From assembly GCA_963746955.1 (NCBI GenBank), contig CAVVDR010000006.1, forward strand, positions 19,824 to 83,823: a stretch of DNA of 64,000 nt, given 5' to 3'. Shown here piece by piece: positions 8,568 through 17,695 of this stretch (positions are counted from its first letter, which is position 1; every line of letters starts with the position of its first letter). The translations under genes were made by a program, and so were the position numbers. Below the pieces are notes generated by a model. It was not told the origin of the DNA, did no database searches, and saw only the letters and a list, made by a program, of their open reading frames with translations. The stretch comes from DASQBT01 sp963746955. GTDB taxonomy: Bacteria; Pseudomonadota; Gammaproteobacteria; Burkholderiales; Thiobacillaceae.

Positions 8568-9046
8568 ACATCGTAAAAGACACCATCGTGACCCTCGACT
8601 ACGAAGTGTTTGACCTGGATGGCAACTCGCTGGAGAAAAGTGACGAACCCATCAGCTACCTGCATGGCGGCTATGACAACATTTTCCCCATGGTGGAACA
8701 AGCTTTGGAGGGCAAGGCAGCCGGCGACACGGTGGAGCTCAAACTGCAGCCGGCGGATGCCTTTGGCGATTACGACGAGGAACTGGTCCGGGTCGAACCG
8801 CGCGAGATGTTCCCGGAAAACGTCGAAGCAGGCATGCAGTTCGTCGGTGCGCCGGTCGGTGACGAGCAGGAAGTGCTTTATACCGTCACCGATGTGGCGG
8901 AAGACAAAGTGGTGGTGGATGGCAACCATCCTCTAGCCGGCGAGTCGGTCCGCTTTACCTGCGTGGTGAGCGGGGTGCGCAAGGCTGAGCCTGGCGAGGT
9001 GGAGCATGGCCATGCGCATGGGGCGCACGGCCACCATCACCACTAG
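8564..9046 (+). CDS. slyD: FKBP-type peptidyl-prolyl isomerase, SlyD-like
   Basis: 160-residue FKBP-fold prolyl isomerase and chaperone. The sequence shows the split FKBP domain (VTLDYEVFDLDG..ISYLHGGYDNIFPMVEQALEGKAAGD), the inserted IF chaperone domain around PADAFGDYDEELV, and a short histidine-rich tail HGHAHGAHGHHHH that should bind Ni2+ or other metals. The tail is shorter than in E. coli SlyD. ATGA overlap with bcp makes the two a coupled pair. Confidence 0.9.
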   Translation: MNIVKDTIVTLDYEVFDLDGNSLEKSDEPISYLHGGYDNIFPMVEQALEGKAAGDTVELKLQPADAFGDYDEELVRVEPREMFPENVEAGMQFVGAPVGDEQEVLYTVTDVAEDKVVVDGNHPLAGESVRFTCVVSGVRKAEPGEVEHGHAHGAHGHHHH

Positions 9047-9151
9047 GACACATTGACCCCCTCACTACCCCCTGGGCCGGAGGCGGCAGGGGAAAGTGGA
9101 GCCCCGTGCGCGCCCTGCTAGAATAGCGGACCTCGGAAATCAGCCTAACTG

Positions 9152-10117
9152 ATGAAAACCACTTTCCTCGATTTCGAACAGCCCATCGCCGAGTTGGAAG
9201 CCAAGATCGAAGAACTGCGCTTTGTCCAGGACGATTCCGCTTTGGACATCTCGGAAGAAATCAAGCGCCTGCAAAAGAAGAGCGAAAAGCTTACCAGCGA
9301 CATCTACGCGAAGCTTTCAGCCTGGCAGATTTCCCAGGTGGCGCGCCATCCCCAGCGCCCCTATAGCCTCGATTACATCGGCGGCCTGTTCACGGATTTT
9401 TCCGAGATCCACGGTGACCGAGGGTTTGCCAACGACCGTGCCATCGTCGGCGGGATCGGGCGGTTCAATGGCGAACCGGTCATGGTGATCGGCCACCAGA
9501 AGGGACGCGACGTGAAGGAGCGCCAGTTCCGCAACTTCGGCATGCCGCGTCCGGAGGGCTACCGCAAGGCCCTGCGCCTGATGCGCCTGGCGGAAAAGTT
9601 CGGCCTGCCAGTGCTGACCTTCATTGACACCCCGGGCGCCTATCCGGGCATAGGCGCAGAAGAGCGCGGCCAGAGTGAGGCCATTGCGCGCAACCTGTAT
9701 GAAATGGCGCAACTCAGAACTCCGATCATCTGCACCGTCATCGGCGAAGGCGGTTCCGGCGGCGCGCTGGCGATCGGCGTGGGCGACCGGACGCTGATCC
9801 TGCAATACTCTACCTATTCGGTCATCTCCCCCGAGGGCTGCGCGTCCATTTTGTGGAAGAGTGCGGAGAAAGCGCCGGTCGCAGCGGAAACCCTGGGCAT
9901 CACCGCCCACCGCCTGTTGGCACTCGGGCTGGTGGACAAAGTGGTGGATGAACCGCTGGGCGGCGCGCACCGCAACTGGGATGGCATGTTTACCAATCTG
10001 GGCCAGGCGCTGGCCGAGGTTCTGGGGGAGGTTCGCAAACAGTCTCACGATGGCGGGCTGCTGCTTGCCCGTTACCAGCGGCTGATGGCGCATGGCCGCT
10101 ACAAAGAAGAAAAGTAA
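9152..10117 (+). CDS. accA: Acetyl-CoA carboxylase carboxyltransferase subunit alpha
   Basis: Alpha subunit of the carboxyltransferase that makes malonyl-CoA for fatty acid synthesis; pairs with AccD, which is not in this window. The 321 residues match the family length (about 320). Recognisable features are the N-terminal coiled segment (MKTTFLDFEQPIAELEAKI), GHQKGRD, IDTPGAYPGIGAEERGQ and the oxyanion-forming GEGGSGGALAIGVGD. The 3' end overlaps tilS by 26 bases, the usual betaproteobacterial accA-tilS arrangement. Confidence 0.97.
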   Translation: MKTTFLDFEQPIAELEAKIEELRFVQDDSALDISEEIKRLQKKSEKLTSDIYAKLSAWQISQVARHPQRPYSLDYIGGLFTDFSEIHGDRGFANDRAIVGGIGRFNGEPVMVIGHQKGRDVKERQFRNFGMPRPEGYRKALRLMRLAEKFGLPVLTFIDTPGAYPGIGAEERGQSEAIARNLYEMAQLRTPIICTVIGEGGSGGALAIGVGDRTLILQYSTYSVISPEGCASILWKSAEKAPVAAETLGITAHRLLALGLVDKVVDEPLGGAHRNWDGMFTNLGQALAEVLGEVRKQSHDGGLLLARYQRLMAHGRYKEEK

Positions 10118-11066
10118 TCTCCTATCTGACCAGGTGCGGGCCACGCTCGCCCGCCACCTTGCCCCCGGAGCCCGGCTTAGGCTGGGCCTGTCCGGCGGTC
10201 TCGATTCCATGGTCCTGCTTCATGTGTTGGCCGGATTGCGGTCCGACTACATCGTGACTGCACTGCACGTGCATCACGGGATCAGCGCTCATGCAGATCA
10301 GTGGGTGGCGTTCTGCCGGCAAGCCTGCGCCCAACTCGAGGTCCCTCTGCAAGTGGTGCGGGTAAAGCTGGACCCGGATGCCTCCGAAGGCATGGAAGCG
10401 GCCGCCCGTGGCGCTCGCTACGAAGCTTTGGCCAAGCCCGGCGCCGATGCCGTTCTGACCGCCCACCACGCCGATGATCAGACCGAAACCGTGCTGTTCC
10501 AGCTGCTGCGTGGCGGCGGCCCACGGGCGCTGGCCGCCATGCCTGAATCCCGTCCGCTTGCGCCCGGCCTGTTGCTGGTCCGGCCATTGCTGGCATGCAC
10601 CCGCACCAAATTGGAAGCGTATTCGCGCCAGCACGGCTTGCTGTGGGTGGAGGATGACAGCAATCTCGATCCACGCTATACCCGCAATGCCCTGCGTCTC
10701 GATGTGATGCCGGCCATCGCCCGCCACCTGCCGAATTATCGCGAACACCTGCTCAGCAGCGCCCAGCGCATGGCGGAAGCGGCGGAACTGCTGGATGAGT
10801 TGGCGAAGCTGGATGGCGCCGAAGCGGGCTTGCCGGACAATCTGGACTGCGAAGTTCTAAAGCGCTTGCCCGAAGTCCGGGCGCGCAATCTGCTGGCGCA
10901 CTATCTGCGCTTGCAGGGTGTGCCGCTGCCCAGCCCCGCTCATTTGGCTGAGATGCTGCGACAGTTGAAGGACGCCCGCACACGCCTGGTGCTGCCGCTT
11001 GCAGATGGCCGGGTGCTGACGCGTGGCAAGGGGCGCATCAGAATCCGGCAGGCTGATTTACCATAG
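10092..11066 (+). CDS. tilS: tRNA(Ile)-lysidine synthetase
   Basis: Modifies C34 of tRNA-Ile(CAU) to lysidine, changing both its codon reading and its charging identity. The PP-loop motif LGLSGGLDSMVLLH is near residue 35, followed by HVHHGIS and TAHHADDQTETVLFQLLRGGG, all standard for TilS. The 324 residues are shorter than E. coli TilS; the third C-terminal domain is reduced. The start lies inside accA in another frame, so its translation probably depends on accA. Confidence 0.95.
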   Translation: MAATKKKSNLLSDQVRATLARHLAPGARLRLGLSGGLDSMVLLHVLAGLRSDYIVTALHVHHGISAHADQWVAFCRQACAQLEVPLQVVRVKLDPDASEGMEAAARGARYEALAKPGADAVLTAHHADDQTETVLFQLLRGGGPRALAAMPESRPLAPGLLLVRPLLACTRTKLEAYSRQHGLLWVEDDSNLDPRYTRNALRLDVMPAIARHLPNYREHLLSSAQRMAEAAELLDELAKLDGAEAGLPDNLDCEVLKRLPEVRARNLLAHYLRLQGVPLPSPAHLAEMLRQLKDARTRLVLPLADGRVLTRGKGRIRIRQADLP

Positions 11067-11072
11067 CGCTTG

Positions 11073-12053
11073 ATGGAAAGCGGACTTGCCGGTGTCGAGT
11101 GTTACGCGCAGCGCCTGCTCAACCCGTTTCGCGGGGTGGTGCATGTGTTGCGTTACCAGTCTGCCGAAGCGGTCACGACCGACGGCATCCACTGGGATAT
11201 CTATGTCGCCAATGACGAACTGTTGAAAGGCCTGCCGCGGCACAAGAAGATCCAGACTTCCGACATCCGCTACGGCAACTGGTCGCGGGACAAGGGGCTC
11301 AAACGCGGCCCTCTCTATCCCTCCGAAGACTTCAAACGCATGGAAGCCCAGGGCGCAATCGCCTTCGAGGCCCTGCTCCAATTGCATGAACGTCTCCCTT
11401 TTCCGCTGCGCGATTGCCTCGAACTCTGGCTGCTCGACCCGGTCGGCCTGCCCCTGGTCCCGCTGACCAGCGTGGCGAACGAAAGCGAGATGGAACAAAA
11501 CCTGACGCTGCATTGGCGCGCGGGCCATGTGGCGCAGGAACACTTCGCCAGCTCTGTTGAAAACGGGGTGCACAACGCGGCCGATATGCTTACCTCCCAT
11601 ATCGCTGAACAGGCCGGTACTCCGCCGGTAGCGCAATGGTTTGAACGCCAGCCGGATGGCAGCGCCATCGGCCTGACTGGCCATAATCTGCCGGTCTCCT
11701 ACCAGGGGCGTGACCTGAGCCCCGCGGCCTTTCCCCCGGCGCTCATCTCCGCGGGTCTGGGCGATGACACCCTGCGCCGCCTGGTGCAAGACTACATGGC
11801 CTGGCAAGCCCCCTTCCTGCTGATGCTGCCCCAGGATAGGGCGACCCGGGGAGAACTGGAAATTCTCGCCCGACAGCAGCCGTTTGAGGTGCTCAAGTAC
11901 AGCCGACTTTATCCGGAACTAACGGACGAAGCCCAGATCAATGCGGCCCGGGTGGAGGCGATCCTGCGCCGACAGGCAACCATCGAAGTTCATGAAGACA
12001 GCCTGTCGCCGCAGTACCTGGAGCTAAACCCGGCCAGCGGAGAATACAACTAA
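11073..12053 (+). CDS. Conserved hypothetical protein
   Basis: 326 residues with no family that I recognise. There is no signal peptide or membrane segment; the composition is that of a soluble globular protein. Stretches such as HWDIYVANDELLKG, DIRYGNWSRDKGLKRGPLYPSEDF and LLMLPQDRATRGELEILARQQP look well constrained. It begins six bases after the tilS stop (ATG 11073, or the TTG three bases earlier), so it is the last gene of an accA-tilS operon. In many betaproteobacteria lysC follows tilS; here lysC is 29 kb away. Confidence 0.75.
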   Translation: MESGLAGVECYAQRLLNPFRGVVHVLRYQSAEAVTTDGIHWDIYVANDELLKGLPRHKKIQTSDIRYGNWSRDKGLKRGPLYPSEDFKRMEAQGAIAFEALLQLHERLPFPLRDCLELWLLDPVGLPLVPLTSVANESEMEQNLTLHWRAGHVAQEHFASSVENGVHNAADMLTSHIAEQAGTPPVAQWFERQPDGSAIGLTGHNLPVSYQGRDLSPAAFPPALISAGLGDDTLRRLVQDYMAWQAPFLLMLPQDRATRGELEILARQQPFEVLKYSRLYPELTDEAQINAARVEAILRRQATIEVHEDSLSPQYLELNPASGEYN

Positions 12054-12160
12054 GAAACCATTGTGTGTCTCACGGCACGGCGGTTGACCCATGCTTGGCG
12101 CTCGCATTCGATGTCCAGCGCGAACCCGTCTCGGTTACGCGAGTCATCAATCTGAAACTC

Positions 12161-13150
12161 CTAGACCAGCGCCAGCGGGGCCTCATCCATCAAGGCAATC
12201 TGCTCGCGCAATTCCAGGATCCGCTCCTGCCAGTAATGCTGGCTGTTGAACCAGGGAAAGGCGGCGGGAAAGGCCGGGTCATCCCAGCGCCGTGCCAGCC
12301 AGGCGGAGTAATGCAGCAGGCGCAAGGTGCGCAGCGCCTCGAGCAGGTGCAACTGGCGCGGATTGAATTCGAAGAAATCCTCGTAGCCGGCCAGCACGTC
12401 CCGGAGTTGGCGCGCCATGCTTTCCGGCTCCCCCGACAGCAGCATCCACAGATCCTGCAGCGCCGGACCCATGCGGCAGTCGTCAAAGTCCACGAAATGG
12501 GGTCCGTCCTCCGTCCAAAGCACGTTGCCCATGTGGCAGTCGCCGTGCAACCGCTGGATGTGGATGTCGCCAGCCCGATCAAAACAGCGCTGCACGCCCT
12601 CCAGTGCCTGTTGTGAAACGCTCTCCCAGGCGGGCAGCAGATCGGGTGGAAGCCAGCGGTTAGCCAGCAGGTACTCCCGCGACTCGGTACCAAATGTTTG
12701 AATGTCCAGCACAGGACGGTCGGCGAAGGGCTGCAAGTCGCCCACCGCATGGATGCGCCCCATGAAACGGCCCATCCATTCCAGCGTGTCCGGATCGTCA
12801 AGTTCCGGCGGACGCCCACCCTGGCGCGGGTACGCGGCAAATCGAAATTCGCCGAAGTGATGCAGGGTTGCGCTTCCTATTTGCAGGGGTGGAACAACGG
12901 GTATTTCGCGCTCCGCCAGTTGCAGCGTGAAGGCATGCTCCTCCAGAATCGCCGCATCGCTCCAGCGACCCGGCCGGTAGAATTTGGCCACCACCGGCGG
13001 TCCGTCCTCCTGCCCGACCTGATACACCCGGTTCTCAAAACTGTTCAGGGCCAGCAGCCTCCCATCGCAGCGCAGGTTCACGCTTTCCAGCGCATCCAGC
13101 ACATGATCGGGCGAGAGCGCGGCGTAGGGCGGCGGGGCATGATCCTGCAT
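12161..13150 (-). CDS. srkA: Stress response Ser/Thr kinase, SrkA/YihE family
   Basis: Atypical protein kinase of the APH/choline kinase fold, 329 residues, linked in E. coli to Cpx-dependent stress survival. Visible elements: NSFENRVYQVGQEDG (nucleotide loop), VVAKFYRPGRW (ATP-binding Lys), the catalytic loop RLHGDCHMGNVLW and the metal-binding FVDFDDCRMGP. The length equals that of E. coli SrkA. It converges with the accA-tilS operon and is divergent from the GST gene. Confidence 0.9.
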   Translation of the reverse strand: MQDHAPPPYAALSPDHVLDALESVNLRCDGRLLALNSFENRVYQVGQEDGPPVVAKFYRPGRWSDAAILEEHAFTLQLAEREIPVVPPLQIGSATLHHFGEFRFAAYPRQGGRPPELDDPDTLEWMGRFMGRIHAVGDLQPFADRPVLDIQTFGTESREYLLANRWLPPDLLPAWESVSQQALEGVQRCFDRAGDIHIQRLHGDCHMGNVLWTEDGPHFVDFDDCRMGPALQDLWMLLSGEPESMARQLRDVLAGYEDFFEFNPRQLHLLEALRTLRLLHYSAWLARRWDDPAFPAAFPWFNSQHYWQERILELREQIALMDEAPLALV

Positions 13151-13286
13151 TGGCTGGATTGTACCGGGTGAATCGGGCGGCGCGATGCGGCAGGCTGTCT
13201 ATAATTCGGAAACAGGGCTGGCCTATGTCTGGTCAGACACTGTCGCTGTTCCCCCTGCCCGTCTCCGCCCCCACCAGGAGATTCCC

Positions 13287-13898
13287 ATGAAGCTCTATTA
13301 CTACCCAGGCGCCTGTTCCATGTCGGTACACATTGCCTTGCGCGAAGCAGCTTATCAATTCGAGCTCGACAAGGTCGATCTGGGCGCAAAGCGCACCGCC
13401 AGCGACGAAGATTACAAGCAAGTCAACGCCAAGGGCTACGTGCCGGCTCTGCGTCTGGACGACGGCGAGGTGCTGACCGAAGACGCAGTGCTGCTGCAAT
13501 ATGTCGCCGACCACAAACCTGACGCCGCGCTGGCGCCGCCGCTGGGCAGCATGGAACGCTACCGGCTGATGGAATGGCTCAATTTCATTTCGAGCGAAAT
13601 CCACAAGACCCTGGGCGCGCTGTTCAATCCCAAAGTCACACCCGAATGGCGGGACAACCAGGTCGCCCTGTTCGGCCGGCGCGCCAACTGGCTGGTTGCG
13701 CAACTGGGAAACAAACCTTATCTGATGGGCGACATATTCACCGTGGCGGATGCCTACCTGTTTACCGTGCTCCGCTGGTGCAAGCTGCACAAAGTCGACA
13801 CCAGCAATTGGCCGGTGCTGAATGACTACAGCGCACGGATCGCGAAGCGGCCGGCGGTAGTGGCGGCCATGAAAGCAGAAGGCTTGATCGAGGCCTAA
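13287..13898 (+). CDS. Glutathione S-transferase
   Basis: 203-residue cytosolic GST of the bacterial beta-like type. The N-terminal thioredoxin fold begins MKLYYYPGACSMSVHIALRE with the active-site Cys/Ser region at residues 9-11; GYVPALRLDDGEVLTEDAVLLQY carries the cis-Pro and the glutathione-binding E-D/S-like pair. The C-terminal helical domain contains GDIFTVADAYLFTVLRW, the N-capping motif. AGGAG seven bases upstream fixes ATG 13287. Confidence 0.92.
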   Translation: MKLYYYPGACSMSVHIALREAAYQFELDKVDLGAKRTASDEDYKQVNAKGYVPALRLDDGEVLTEDAVLLQYVADHKPDAALAPPLGSMERYRLMEWLNFISSEIHKTLGALFNPKVTPEWRDNQVALFGRRANWLVAQLGNKPYLMGDIFTVADAYLFTVLRWCKLHKVDTSNWPVLNDYSARIAKRPAVVAAMKAEGLIEA

Positions 13899-13914
13899 GG
13901 AGGGTTAACCCTCC
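13899..13914. terminator. Palindrome in a convergent gap, possible bidirectional terminator
   Basis: A perfect 16-bp palindrome, GGAGGGTTAACCCTCC, fills the gap between the GST stop and the stop of the convergent gene at 13915. It could form a hairpin on both transcripts, but no T-run follows on either strand, so intrinsic termination is uncertain. Confidence 0.4.
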
Positions 13915-14217
13915 CTAATCCGGGCCGTCGTCGAACTGGCCCAGTGGCCGTGTGAAGGTGAATTGAGCCGGCTTGACGATCATCTCGCGCGCTGAATCAC
14001 CCACGCTGCCGGTGGGAATGGTAAACGGCAGGGCCACAATCGTAAGCGCGGTCCCCAGCACGGTCGCGGCAAGCCCCAAGGGGCGAACGACCACGACGTC
14101 CACCAACATGTCCATACCCTTGTCGCCGCTCACCGTATTGGGGTCGTCAGCCGCGGCGGGCAAGTGAGTTGCGGCTAGCGCCAGCGCGATCGGGCCGGCC
14201 CCGAGTTTGCTCCCCAT
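13915..14217 (-). CDS. Conserved hypothetical exported protein
   Basis: 100 residues starting MGSKLGAGPIALALAATHLPAAADD, which reads as a cleavable signal peptide with an AAA site. The rest has a hydrophobic helix (LGLAATVLGTALTIVALPF) and a conserved-looking end KPAQFTFTRPLGQFDD. Related small betaproteobacterial proteins are often labelled multidrug transporters without evidence; this one is too small for that. ATG 14217 is preferred over one seven codons upstream because it begins the signal peptide cleanly. It lies four bases after the HicA-like gene. Confidence 0.6.
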   Translation of the reverse strand: MGSKLGAGPIALALAATHLPAAADDPNTVSGDKGMDMLVDVVVVRPLGLAATVLGTALTIVALPFTIPTGSVGDSAREMIVKPAQFTFTRPLGQFDDGPD

Positions 14218-14221
14218 GTGA

Positions 14222-14497
14222 CTAGCTCCCGGTTTCATACTGCGACAGGGTAACGCCGGCCGAGGCCAGGTAATCGCGCAGATGGCGTATCTCCTGCTTG
14301 GTGCAGGTGTTGCTTTGGTGGGGGCGGTGCAGGAATCCCTCGATTCCGTTCAGCACCACTCGGAAACTCGCGCCGTGGTGTGGCTCCAGGGTCGCGCCCA
14401 GGTGGGCCAACAGGGATTCCACCTCGCGCCAGTGGATATTGCTGCTGACCGGGCCATCGAAAATGGCGCGAAGCAAGGTGTCATGTTTGTGGCTCAT
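14222..14497 (-). CDS. HicA-like small RNA-binding toxin homologue
   Basis: 91 residues with the HicA-type double-stranded RNA-binding-like fold: NIHWREVESLLAHLGATLEPHHGASFRVVL..FLHRPHQ. The catalytic-type histidine would be in the HHGASF region. No HicB antitoxin is adjacent; the following gene is an exported protein. Solitary HicA-like genes like this are common in proteobacteria and may not be toxins. Confidence 0.65.
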   Translation of the reverse strand: MSHKHDTLLRAIFDGPVSSNIHWREVESLLAHLGATLEPHHGASFRVVLNGIEGFLHRPHQSNTCTKQEIRHLRDYLASAGVTLSQYETGS

Positions 14498-14719
14498 GAC
14501 TGCAGCCCCCATGGATACTTAACACTTGATTAGAATACGGCATAAGTGCGGGCAACGCGAGTGAGTGCGGGGCCTTGGACGCACCCGGCCCGATGGCCGC
14601 TTCCTGCGCCGCGCCAAGTGCGACCCGGCGCCGCTCAGTTGCATCCAGTTGCATCGGGCTGGCTGAGCCCGCACAATATTGCGGGCCCCTTGCCGAGGCG
14701 CCCGGCCGAGATTCCGACT

Positions 14720-14733
14720 GTCGCGTACGCGAC
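14720..14733. promoter_or_regulatory. 14-bp perfect palindrome upstream of 14759 gene
   Basis: GTCGCGTACGCGAC is self-complementary and lies 26 bases upstream of the next start codon, inside a GC-rich 220-base leader. Position and symmetry would suit a dimeric repressor operator, but there is no second copy nearby and chance is possible in GC-rich DNA. Confidence 0.3.
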
Positions 14734-14758
14734 ATGAATATGAAGAGGCACTACGAGC

Positions 14759-15238
14759 ATGACAAGCGCAGAGCGATTTGAAACCCTGATCGAATACCGC
14801 CAGGCATTTGACCGCCTGCTGGCTGGCACCCGCCACCAACTGCGCATCTACGATGAGGACTTACGCGAGTTGGCCCTCGATACACCACAGCGCATTGACG
14901 CGCTGCGCAACCTGTGCCTCTCCGGGCCGGGCCGCCGCATTGAAATCCTGCTGCGCGACTGGGCCCCAGTGCGGGATCGGCAGCCGCGCCTGATGGGGCT
15001 GCTGCAAGTCTTCGGCCACATACTGGAAATCCGCCAGGAGGGAGCCGTCGCTGAGGCGCCTATGGAAGCTTATGTCCTGGGTGACGACCGGCTGATATTG
15101 ACAAGGCCCCACCGCGACAGCCCGCGCAGTCTTTTGCATCTTGATGATCCGCTGGCCTGCCGGGCTCAGATGCAAACCTTCAGTCAGCTCTGGCAGCGAT
15201 CCGAGGGGCCACTCGCCTCACACCCTCTGGGCTTGTAA
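14759..15238 (+). CDS. Conserved hypothetical protein
   Basis: 159-residue soluble protein of unknown function. It has no signal peptide or membrane helix. FDRLLAGTRHQLRIYDEDLRE and GRRIEILLRDWAP suggest an alpha/beta fold like the phospholipase-D-like small domains seen in uncharacterised proteobacterial proteins, but no HKD catalytic motif is present. I do not assign a function. It stands alone between divergent and convergent neighbours. Confidence 0.65.
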   Translation: MTSAERFETLIEYRQAFDRLLAGTRHQLRIYDEDLRELALDTPQRIDALRNLCLSGPGRRIEILLRDWAPVRDRQPRLMGLLQVFGHILEIRQEGAVAEAPMEAYVLGDDRLILTRPHRDSPRSLLHLDDPLACRAQMQTFSQLWQRSEGPLASHPLGL

Positions 15239-15359
15239 GGTCCAAACTCTTGTACGTTGGCCCTGCAACCTGAACCGTGCGGGTTTTGCCACCTCAAAGA
15301 CGACCAGATTTGGCCGCTTGAGAATGGCTCCATCACGCGGCAGCGTAGCTGCGTTCCAA

Positions 15360-16166
15360 TCAGATCGCGGCAGACAGATCTTCAAGCCAGGAGAGCTCAG
15401 CTTCAGCAAAGCCGCTCTTGCGTCGCGCCTCCAGGTTGAAGGGGGGCTTGAGCGGCGGCGCATCATAGTCCTTCAACAATCGCCGAAACGTTTCCACCGG
15501 TTCCAGGCCTCGCTCCCGGCATAAATGGAAATACCAGCGGCTGCCGATCGCCACATGACCGATTTCGTCCCGCTCGATGATGGCCAGAATGTCCACCGCG
15601 GTTTGGTCTCCTGCCGTGCGAAATTTCCCGACAATCCCCGGCATGGCATCCAGCCCGCGCGCTTCCAGCACCCGCGGTACGAGAGCCATGCGCGCCAAGG
15701 GATCCTGGGCGGTCCTAAGCGCCATTTCCCACAGTCCGTTGTGGGCAGGAAAGTCTCCGTAATCATGGCCCTGGCTGCGCAGATGCCCACGCAGAAGCTG
15801 AAAATGCAGCGCTTCCTCGGCGGCGACTTTCAGCCAATCGCCATAAAAGTCCGCGGGCAGGCCGCGGAACCGGTAAGCCGCATCCAGCGCCAGGTTGATG
15901 GCATTGAATTCGATGTGGGCCACGGCATGAATCAATGCCGCCCGCCCTGCTGGCGTGGTCATCTTGCGTCGCGGCACATGCAGCGGTGGCACCAGTTCCG
16001 GCTGCGATGGCCGGCCAGGCTGGGCAATGGTTTCGACCGGCCAGACCGGATCTTCAGTCAGTTCGCGCCTTTGCCACGCGGCATGGAGATCATGGGCCAG
16101 ACGCGCCTTGTGCTCGGGGTCTGCGGTCAGCAGGGCGCTCAGGGCCTGTTCGAACAAACCCGTCAA
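15360..16166 (-). CDS. Ferritin-like di-iron protein (DUF455)
   Basis: 268 residues of the COG2833/DUF455 group. Helix motifs that could supply di-iron ligands are visible: AVAHIEFNAINLALDAAYRF, KVAAEEALHFQLL and IIERDEIGHVAIG, each with Glu or His in E..H spacing. Function is not established for the family. The start is TTG at 16164-16166, overlapping the TGA of the upstream radical SAM gene as TTGA, so the two are translationally coupled. Confidence 0.8.
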   Translation of the reverse strand: MTGLFEQALSALLTADPEHKARLAHDLHAAWQRRELTEDPVWPVETIAQPGRPSQPELVPPLHVPRRKMTTPAGRAALIHAVAHIEFNAINLALDAAYRFRGLPADFYGDWLKVAAEEALHFQLLRGHLRSQGHDYGDFPAHNGLWEMALRTAQDPLARMALVPRVLEARGLDAMPGIVGKFRTAGDQTAVDILAIIERDEIGHVAIGSRWYFHLCRERGLEPVETFRRLLKDYDAPPLKPPFNLEARRKSGFAEAELSWLEDLSAAI

Positions 16167-17215
16167 AATAAGCTCCCCTGCGCCGCCGGAGCGCGAAACA
16201 AGTCCAGCCGGTGAGACGGCATGCTCTGGTCCAGGCCATAACGCGTCTTGGCGAGACGAAAACGTTGGGCAACCAGTTCGGCGAACCGGCCCGAACCAGA
16301 CATGCGCGAACCGAAGCGCGGATCATCTTTCTTGCCATCGCGGCTCTGCCGGATCAGGCTCATCACGTGCCCGGCCTTAAGCGGGTAATGGGTCTCAAGC
16401 CACTGCGTAAACAAGGCTTGCAACTCGTTAGGCAAACGCAGGAACACATAGCCCGCGCTGCGGGCGCCGGCTTCGGAGGCGTGCCTCAGAATCTGTTCCA
16501 TGTTCTTGTCAGTCAAAGCCGGAATGACCGGTGCCACCATTACGCCAACGGGTATGCCAGCCTGGCTCAAATTGCGGATCACCTCAAGGCGCCGTTGCGG
16601 TGCCGCAGCGCGGGGTTCAAGCTTTCTTGCAAGGCCCTTGTCCAAAGTGGTGATTGACACGAACGCATGGACCAGGCCCTGTTTGGCCAGCGACGCCAGC
16701 AGATCAAGATCCCGCTCCACCAGGGCGGACTTGGTCACGAAGCTGAAGGGATGATGCGCCTCCGCCAGCACTTCAAGCAATTCGCGGGCGATGCGCCAGT
16801 CGCGCTCGATCGGCTGGTAAAGATCAGTGTTGCTTCCCAAAGCGATGGGGCTGGGCCGGTAGCCAGGCTTGCAGAATTCCGCACGCAGTAGAGCTGCCGC
16901 ATTCGGTTTCGCGACGAGCTTCGTTTCAAAATCCAGGCCGGGCGACAAATCGAGATAGGCATGGCTTGGGCGCGCATAGCAATACACACAGCCATGCTCG
17001 CAGCCTCGATAAGGATTGAGGGAGACTTCGAAGGGAATATCTGGGGAATCATTGCGGCTGAGGATGGACTTGGCCTGTTCGACCCGGACCGTGGTCATGG
17101 GTCTGCGGTCTTCTTCCAGTATCGGTGTCCAGCCGTCGTCCTCCTCCTGACGCAGAGTGGAATCGAATCTTCCGGACAAGTTGGAAAGTGCGCCCCGGCC
17201 TTTGAATGCTGTCAT
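16163..17215 (-). CDS. Radical SAM protein, PA0069 family
   Basis: 350 residues with the 4Fe-4S motif CEHGCVYCYARPSH (CxxxCxxC) after LNPYRG, the layout of the PA0069/Rv2578c subgroup related to spore photoproduct lyase. DNA repair has been proposed for the wider group but the substrate is unknown. ATG 17215 (MTAFKGRGAL) is chosen over one 16 codons upstream because the conserved part starts at KGRGALSNLSGRF. Co-transcribed with the ferritin-like gene. Confidence 0.85.
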   Translation of the reverse strand: MTAFKGRGALSNLSGRFDSTLRQEEDDGWTPILEEDRRPMTTVRVEQAKSILSRNDSPDIPFEVSLNPYRGCEHGCVYCYARPSHAYLDLSPGLDFETKLVAKPNAAALLRAEFCKPGYRPSPIALGSNTDLYQPIERDWRIARELLEVLAEAHHPFSFVTKSALVERDLDLLASLAKQGLVHAFVSITTLDKGLARKLEPRAAAPQRRLEVIRNLSQAGIPVGVMVAPVIPALTDKNMEQILRHASEAGARSAGYVFLRLPNELQALFTQWLETHYPLKAGHVMSLIRQSRDGKKDDPRFGSRMSGSGRFAELVAQRFRLAKTRYGLDQSMPSHRLDLFRAPAAQGSLF

Positions 17216-17248
17216 CCCGTCATTGTACGAGCGGGGTAGAATCTTTCC

Positions 17249-17689
17249 ATGTTGATCCCGCATGCCTCATCGACAGCACCGGATATGGATGACTGGCAAA
17301 CCTTCCTGGAAACCCTGATTCAGCGGCGCAAGCCGAATCGGATCCTGGTTGGCGGGCCGACGCTGGCCGCCTGGTCCGACAATTGGTCATTCAGCCACGT
17401 GGTTGAGCGCGTCGCCGAACCACCCGCCGACCTGGCCTTGCTAAGCCTCCCGGAGGTTCCTTTGGCTGAAGTTTCCCGGCTACGGGATGGTTGCCCCTGG
17501 CTGGTCGTGCTGACGGAATCCTTCGCCGGCGCATATTTCAACGCGTTTCTCGCCCTGGGATTCGAACGCCTCTACGAATCGGCCGACGGCGCGGTGCACC
17601 TATACGGACACGACATCGCCACCTATAAGACCGTGCCGGACTGGCTGAATGCGAAATACTGGGCGCATCCGGAAAGCTGGGAGCCATAG
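17249..17689 (+). CDS. Conserved hypothetical protein (possibly DUF6231)
   Basis: 146-residue soluble protein. The pattern (ILVGGPTL, ADLALLSLPEVPL, WLVVLTESFAGAYFNAFLALGFERL, HDIATYKTVPDWLN) is that of a small Rossmann-like fold and resembles the DUF6231 group of proteobacterial proteins; I am not certain of the label. It is transcribed divergently from the radical SAM gene, 33 bases apart, and ends seven bases before the convergent nitroreductase gene. Confidence 0.65.
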   Translation: MLIPHASSTAPDMDDWQTFLETLIQRRKPNRILVGGPTLAAWSDNWSFSHVVERVAEPPADLALLSLPEVPLAEVSRLRDGCPWLVVLTESFAGAYFNAFLALGFERLYESADGAVHLYGHDIATYKTVPDWLNAKYWAHPESWEP

Positions 17690-17695
17690 CTTCTA

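Noticed and set aside
14222..14497. HicAB toxin-antitoxin pair
   Set aside because: Only a HicA-like protein is present; the neighbouring genes do not look like HicB.
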